DNA of 64,000 nucleotides from Arion vulgaris (taxonomy: Eukaryota; Mollusca; Gastropoda; Stylommatophora; Arionidae), in assembly GCA_020796225.1 (NCBI GenBank), contig CM036765.1, positions 5,614,805 to 5,678,804 of the forward strand. Reading direction: 5' to 3'. Made by a program: the position numbers and the translations under genes. The notes under the pieces are model-generated. The model was given only the letters and a program-made list of their open reading frames with translations. It was not told where the DNA came from and did not search any database. Positions 58,801 to 64,000 of the stretch are shown here, piece after piece; within the stretch, counting starts at the first letter, position 1; every line of letters begins with the position of its first letter.

Positions 58801-59180
58801 GAGATAATGTATATGGTATGTGTCGTTATGAACAGCAAAGATTCCAAATATCGGATGAAATATATGCGTCCCATTTTAGTAGTGGGAATCACGTAATACA
58901 AAGTACTGTATTTTAGTATGCAATAAGTACTTGACATTTAAAGTATTCTTTATATGCATTAGTATTCAAGAGTGAAGATTTAGTATTGATAATCATTAGT
59001 TGTGATTTTATATTTCATTTTATATTATTTAGTATATAAAGTAAGACAAAGTTCTGTAGTTTATCATGAACAATAAGATACAAAACATCTTGACCAAAAG
59101 TCTTTTCAAAACAGATAACGAATAAAAGCTATAAATCAAAATTTTGAAGAAAATTGAAGTATTTTGGATATATAGAAGCA
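58801..59180. other. Unassigned AT-rich DNA
   Basis: No repeat or coding signature recognised. Confidence 0.4.
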
Positions 59181-59189
59181 CAAACTGTT

Positions 59190-59375
59190 AGAGACAACTA
59201 TTATGAAAGGAGGGATCCTGGCAAAGATGAAAAGAGGAAGATCACGGAGAAGATGGATTCAGATGTAACTAATGGCTTGAGAATGACGGCTGCAGATGGG
59301 ACATCTAGCCTATGAGAGAGATAAATTCGAAGGACTGTTAGGGTGGCACAGTTCTGATAACAGGACAAGATATTT
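59190..59375 (+). mobile_element. LINE 3' end
   Basis: GGATCCTGGCAAAGATGAAA, GATCACGGAGAAGATGGATT, GAATGACGGCTGCAGATGGG, GTGGCACAGTTCTGATAACA, ending TTTGATGAGGA; inverted relative of 53430-53790. Confidence 0.72.
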
Positions 59376-59935
59376 GATGAGGATACTCTACAGAAGAAAA
59401 TCAACCATACCTTACCTGAGATTTGAACATATGTCCCTATAACTGAAAGATCTGTATTCTAATACGCTCAACCACACGCTCTCCAAAGATTTTGATGACT
59501 TTAAATTCGAATGTTCCAATCATAAATTCTAAAACATCGCGCGAAGCTACTCCAAATCACATCACATCGTAATTAGACTTTTTTGTTTTAAATCACATGC
59601 AAATCACACGATTTGCTAACAGGAAACAAATAGTTACTTAGAGCGATCGTTAACAAATAATAAAACAACATTAAATCACATTTATAAATTTGTGAAGTTA
59701 AAATAGACGAATCAACAACACAGGAATCTCCGTATGACTCGAAGAACAGGCAAATTCAATCTGTTGTGAGAATTGGTTCCAGAATGGTCTCGTGAAATAA
59801 TAATGAAATGATGGAAACTAATCAAGCTCGCCGTTTTGGCCCCCGTAGCAGAATTTCTCTCGCTAGTGGGGGCTCAGTCTGTGCTATTTGAACACCACAA
59901 TCCTATCATGTAGAACAGTGTTGTCCAGAGGTTTG
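59376..59935. other. Unassigned DNA
   Basis: Tandem-like AAATCACATG/ACATCACATCG pieces near 59560-59610; nothing else recognised. Confidence 0.35.
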
Positions 59936-59944
59936 TTTTTATAT

Positions 59945-60135
59945 ACTAGAGGTGTCTCTGGGACGTAGAGGTTAGTTGCTCGTCTCGCGTGTGAAAGGTA
60001 CGAAGTTCACTCCCTCGTGAAGCCATCTAGATATCTTTCTAGAGATTCATGATCTCATTGTAAGTGAGATCGAGTTCCTAGTCCTATCGGAGACGGACGA
60101 TAAATCGTAGGCCCCGTCTGAAAATAGTCTCGGAC
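59945..60135 (+). mobile_element. tRNA-headed SINE related to D
   Basis: TCTGGGACGTAGAGGTTAGT (box A-like), GGTACGAAGTTCACTCC (box B-like), TTGTAAGTGAGATCGAGTTC, ATCGGAGACGGACGATAAAT. The latter part matches 52470-52530 and 23110-23160. Confidence 0.65.
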
Positions 60136-60139
60136 TTTA

Positions 60140-60775
60140 GAATGATTTCCCGCCTCTTGCAAAATCATATTCAAAGTTGTATTTTACAAGTTACGAGAGA
60201 CCAGCGCCTTACATCTACGTCACATAGTTCCCTTATTCTGCTAGGGTCTAATAGTTCATAGTTCATATGTACGGTTCCCCCCAACGGGTCCCTAACAGGT
60301 CACCCCATAATTGCTCCGTTCCAGTGCCAACGAAAATCACACGAAATACTAACAACTGTCTCATGTGTGAACTTATTCCAGAACTAATTCTAATTCTAAC
60401 ACCGCCACAAAAAGCAACCTGCACCGCATAAATGCATATGGCCGTCGCTAATGTGTCAACACAAAACTGTTCATCACTTGAATTGCAATTCATATCGAAG
60501 GGAACATCAATCGCGACAAAATCCAGCTTTCTACACACGCAAATATCACTGCAAACGGCAGATTGAGTCGGTTCGCCATAATCGATGCCCGCCATTTTCT
60601 GAAAACCCACAACAAACGCACTGCTGATACAGCAAAAAGCATTCGATGTAACATTCATAGCTCACAGCGTTGCTCAAGCACTAACTCAGTAGCTCGGCAA
60701 ACGAAACCGGAAAATACCCGACCAAACATGGTGGAAATTGGCTAGTAAAGTCGTGTCCAGAATCAAACAGTTCTG
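60140..60775. other. Unassigned, relatively GC-rich segment with a 131-codon minus-strand ORF
   Basis: ORF 60263-60658 (MNVTSNAFCCISSAFVVGFQ...) is Cys-rich but matches no family known to me and has no splice or promoter support. I do not call it a gene. Confidence 0.3.
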
Positions 60776-60779
60776 ATTC

Positions 60780-61000
60780 TGAATGATCCCGCATTCCGCC
60801 ATTGCTGGCCAGATTTTTCAGAGTCTAATGAAAAGGTATAGAGCCGAAGCATTGACTTCATTGTTCCTGATTTACCCAACAATCCTAGGGCATCTGGAAG
60901 AAATGCATTCACAAGCAGAACGACCCGCTCGGGATTCGAACCAACGATTTTCGGAACGCAGAGCAAAGCAACCACTTAACCACAGAATCCCTGAGCTATT
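60780..61000 (-). mobile_element. tRNA-headed SINE, minus orientation
   Basis: Minus strand: ATTCTGTGGTTAAGTGGTTG (box A) and TCGTTGGTTCGAATCCCG (box B), the clearest tRNA-like head in the window. Confidence 0.82.
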
Positions 61001-61002
61001 AA

Positions 61003-61221
61003 CCCTTTAGCTGCTAAGGACGTATATATACGTTTTTCCCATTCACTTCTAATGACGCATTAACTCGTCTGTTATTATCTCTCCTCTGTGCGCTAAAGAC
61101 GTGTTAACAAGTTATACATTGCTACTGTCACTGCTATTGGCGTACATTCATGTTTGTGACCTAGAAACAAAGAGTATCTATTTTTAGCTCAGCCATCAGA
61201 AAGTATGTAGCAGCGAAAGGG
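61003..61221. mobile_element. piggyBac-like MITE, about 219 bp
   Basis: Left end TTAA|CCCTTTAGCTGCTAAGG; right end TAGCAGCGAAAGGG, whose complement CCCTTTCGCTGCTA matches the left end at 13 of 14 bases. The left TTAA target is present (60999-61002); the right flank is ATAG, so that side has mutated. No transposase seen. Confidence 0.6.
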
Positions 61222-61689
61222 ATAGGGTATGTGTGACTACTGAGGTATGACTACGACTAATGGGGTATGTGTGCACTATGCACTTACAAGCACACACACA
61301 CACAAATTGCTATTAGCGCACGACGATAATTACTCCCACTTAAACATGTTGCCTCTTGGATCTGAGTCACAAAACCAAGCATCATTACTTCCTGTTGACT
61401 CAAGCGTCAGTTAGATACCACGCAACAATTAATATTAATGAAAAACGGGAATTACCGTTCTTATTTAAGAAACGAAAGCGAAAGAGCCGCTACCAAAAAG
61501 TAATAACAGATTCATTTTTGAAAGCAAGAAACACAGTCAAGTAAAAAGTTGGATCGTCAAAGAGCAGCAATTTCGAAATATTTAAGTATGTTTTTTTTAA
61601 CTTTTGTTTTTTTGTAGCATGTATGAATGTGAGGGAAGTTTAATTAGAACAACGCGATTCTTGTTTTTCTTTCTTTCTTTTTTCTTCTT

Positions 61690-62110
61690 CAATCAAGTTT
61701 GCCTCACAGCATCAAGGTCAAGAAGAGATTTATAAAACGGGCCCTTGTATGCGCTTCGTAGATAGTCTCTATCGTCGCTTCTGTTATCTCTGAGGTCCAT
61801 CTTTTGCGTGGCCGGCCTTTTGCTTTGGACCCATTGTATCGGAGCAGCATTGCTCTTTGAGGTGCACTGTCTGTTGGTAATCTGCATACGTGGCCGAACC
61901 ATTTAATTTGTTGCTTCTTGATGAAGTCTAGTACTGATGTTGTACCCACTTTTTCCTGATGTCTTCATTTCTCAACCGGTCTCTTCTTGTTATCCCCCTC
62001 ATTCTGCGTAGACACTTCATCTCTGTCGTGACTAGTTTTCTTCTATCATTTGTTGTCAGTGTCCAGGTTTGGCATCTCTTCTTGTTACCCCCTGCATTCT
62101 GCGTAGACAC
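61690..62110 (-). mobile_element. LINE C-terminal fragment
   Basis: Two minus-strand pieces: 61928-62110 (TTEMKCLRRMRGITRRDRLR, NEDIRKKWVQ) and 61704-61949 (TTSVLDFIKKQQIKWFGHVC, RPRKRWTSEITEATIETIYE, AHTRARF). The NEDI part is the segment amplified at 39640-39968. A further partial copy of 61960-62055 repeats at 62060-62165. Confidence 0.85.
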
Positions 62111-62111
62111 T

Positions 62112-62990
62112 TCATCTCTGCCGTGACTAGTTTTCTTCTATATTTGTTGTCAGTGTCCAGGTTTGGCATTTTCTTCTTTTACCCACTCAGTCATATTATA
62201 TGATACACTTCCATATCTAGTCATGGACTCAAGTTTTCCTATCATCTGTCTGTCAGTGTCCAGTCTCTGCATCTCTTCTTTTCACCATTTACTTCTGTAG
62301 ACACTTTTCGGGTCGATGACTTGTGTTTGTTCTAATCATTTTGTCAGTGTCCAGGTTTGGCTTTTCTTCTACTTTTCCTCTACGTTGAAATCATATTATA
62401 TGATATCATATATTCCCCCTATATTCATTATATGTTACATAGGGGCTGCAAGTAATTTCTCCATATCACTCTGTCCTGATCAACTCTCTCAATCTCTTAT
62501 TCTTCTTTTTCACCATTTACTTCTTTATAGAAGTGTTCGGGGGTGATCTTGTGTGTGCTTGTTCTAATGCACTTTATAAGATGTTTTTCTTAAGGCTGTT
62601 CTTGATGCCATCGCTTCATCTTTTGCGTGGTCTTCCTCTTGCTCTGTACTGGTTACACTTTAATGTATGGCTCTATGTTGTAGAGTATAGACGATACTAG
62701 AGCATTCTTGTCAGGTGTCCAAAAAATGAATTCCATAGAATTGAGTCCAATGTTTTGTACCTCTCTCAGCAAAGTTTGTTTTAGAGTTTTCCTAGGGCGT
62801 TCTTTCTATCTTGAACACCTTATCTCCCTCTTCAATGACTGCTTTGGTATTATTTGATCATTTCTTCTCAATGTATTCCCAACATATCTCTATCGTCACA
62901 TTATATGTTACAGAGCGTAACTATTACCAACTCTCCATGGGGAATTAAACCCGAACTAAACGCCTAAAATGTGATGCACTACTCAATACT
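62112..62990 (-). repeat. Decayed LINE-end duplications
   Basis: CAGTGTCCAGGTTTGGCATT recurs at about 62058, 62153 and 62345, and CACCATTTACTTCT at 62283 and 62511, indicating overlapping degenerate duplications. No intact frame. Confidence 0.5.
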
Positions 62991-63023
62991 CTATTGCTTC
63001 TCTATTTAACGATTTGCGCTGCA

Positions 63024-63135
63024 TTAAAAGGACAGTGCAACGTTGTGATTGATTTTTCATTAAAAGGACAGTGCAACGTTGTGATTGATTTTCCATTAAA
63101 AGGACAGTGCAACGTTGTGATTGATTTTTCATGGT
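63024..63135. repeat. 36-bp tandem repeat, 3 copies
   Basis: Unit: CATTAAAAGGACAGTGCAAC + GTTGTGATTGATTTTT. Confidence 0.93.
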
Positions 63136-63184
63136 GTATATCTAAATGTATTGTATTACATAGACTGATCGATTTGATTGATAT

Positions 63185-63435
63185 CTTCTTCTTTGAACGA
63201 TCGATATCGATCACTTGTTAACCATTCTTTGTGATTTGTATGTGATCTGAGCCTTTTTACGTTGTACTAGTTATGCGCCTACAAGTAGGCCAGCACATCC
63301 TATTTCTGCGACGTTTTTCATTTACTAGGGTAGCGTCCCTAGATCCCTACGTCATTCGCCTCTTACGACATGCCTTGTAGGTCTCAGTTGTACTATTCTT
63401 TGCTCCCCTTGAGAGCCCCGGCAACACATGGGCGG
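63185..63435 (-). mobile_element. SINE B, minus orientation
   Basis: TCTTCTTCTTTGAACGATCG, GTTAACCATTCTTTGTGATT, ATGCGCCTACAAGTAGGCCA, TTTACTAGGGTAGCGTCCCT, GAGAGCCCCGGCAACACATG, end GGGCG. Confidence 0.9.
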
Positions 63436-63457
63436 AATTGATTAATATGACCATTAT

Positions 63458-63545
63458 CATTATACAACATAATGAAATACAACATAATGAAATACAACAT
63501 AATGAAATACAACATAATGAAATAGAACATAATGAAATACAACAT
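63458..63545. repeat. 15-bp tandem repeat, about 6 copies
   Basis: Unit AACATAATGAAATAC. Confidence 0.95.
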
Positions 63546-63730
63546 GGGGTCAAAGGCTCATGAGTTCATGGTGGTAACATGAGCCAGGGTTAGCGAGGGG
63601 CGCGCTAACCAAGACCCTGCCCCCAACCTCCACGCGGTGACCCTTGAAACAGACTATGGTTCCGGTCTGGCTAAGAGGGGCAGGGATCGGGGAGAGAAAA
63701 CTACTGGTAGGGGTAGCAGTGCAAGTACGG
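63546..63730 (-). repeat. CpG-rich dispersed repeat shared with 22036-22225
   Basis: Complement contains CTTAGCCAGACCGGAACCAT, AAGGGTCACCGCGTGGAGGT and GTCTTGGTTAGCGCGCC. ORF 63550-63936 covers it; no family resemblance, so not called a gene. Confidence 0.5.
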
Positions 63731-64000
63731 AAACACGATAAAGATACATACAAACAAAATGCACAAATCACCTGACCGATGTCCAACAAGATATTGCCCA
63801 AGTCCCTGAACGCAAATAAACAGTAACGAAACGTCTCAGACATGGATGAGAGGTGCATCCAGTGACCAAACGTATGCCCACGTAGGGAGAAGCTCGAAGC
63901 CCTGAGGAGGGGCAAACATTGCCAGCCCGTCGGCAAGAATAAATAAGACAGGACCGTAACGAATAAAAGTCTACCCTCGTGTTGGTGCGAGAGAAGATTG

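Noticed and set aside
60263..60658. 131-codon minus-strand ORF, Cys-rich
   Set aside because: No recognised family, no splice or promoter support; length is compatible with chance in this GC-richer patch.
60930..60990. Possible tRNA gene
   Set aside because: Box A and box B are present but acceptor and anticodon stems do not close into a tRNA; it is a SINE head. The same applies to 3402, 28345 and 46275.
63550..63936. 128-codon minus-strand ORF
   Set aside because: Partly overlaps a dispersed repeat also found at 22036; no domain recognised.

Overview
The window is from an animal (eukaryotic) genome: AT-rich, with GT/AG introns, many LINE and SINE remnants, satellites and microsatellites, and few genes. 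The mix of RTE/jockey-like LINE ends, tRNA-derived SINEs and a chitobiase-type hexosaminidase fits a lophotrochozoan, most likely a mollusc (perhaps a gastropod). That placement is inference. Nothing looks bacterial or viral.

Two genuine genes can be supported, both on the minus strand. (1) The 5' part of a chitobiase-like GH20 beta-N-acetylhexosaminidase, spread over about 31 kb (34685 down to 3266) and running off the left edge. Seven shared or downstream coding exons join in perfect phase and rebuild the CHB_HEX domain, the GH20b domain and the start of the catalytic barrel. Two different first coding exons end in the same phase: 34595-34685 encodes a signal peptide, and 25928-26183 encodes an 85-residue N-terminus with one type II membrane anchor. 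This predicts a secreted and a membrane-anchored form. (2) A class A GPCR of 439 residues (43151-44470) with an uninterrupted coding exon, preceded by a 3' splice site 2 bases before its ATG.

Most of the rest is transposon debris. Recurring families: SINE A/B (about 245-250 bp, two subfamilies of one element, ends fixed by target-site duplications at 54150-54420 and 33118-33382); SINE C (tRNA-like head, 3402 and 35696); SINE D (TTGATTGATT... family, 17490, 22535, 33045 and others); tRNA-headed SINEs at 1704, 3005, 14320, 24490, 28345, 29210, 37148, 46275, 47840, 48085 and 60780; LINE 3' ends of at least six families; a hAT-like MITE with 8-bp TSD; a 1-kb hAT-like element; a piggyBac-like MITE; and a foldback hairpin at 58.2 kb.

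The most unusual theme is that many tandem arrays are internal pieces of these transposons amplified in place: 47-bp and about 59-bp units inside one SINE (6702-12360), a 40-bp unit inside another (53070-53340), 31-bp units inside LINE ends (39655-39965, 36540-36650, 55400-55580), and a tRNA-like SINE head (57100-57480). One satellite (30180-32725) contains a stretch that looks like a consensus mixture of the array with its own right flank, probably an assembly artefact.

Layout: 1-34.7 kb, chitobiase exons separated by repeat-filled introns; 34.7-43.1 kb, intergenic repeats; 43.1-44.5 kb, GPCR; 44.6-45.6 kb, 77-bp satellite in its presumed 5' intron; 45.6-64 kb, repeats only, as far as can be seen.
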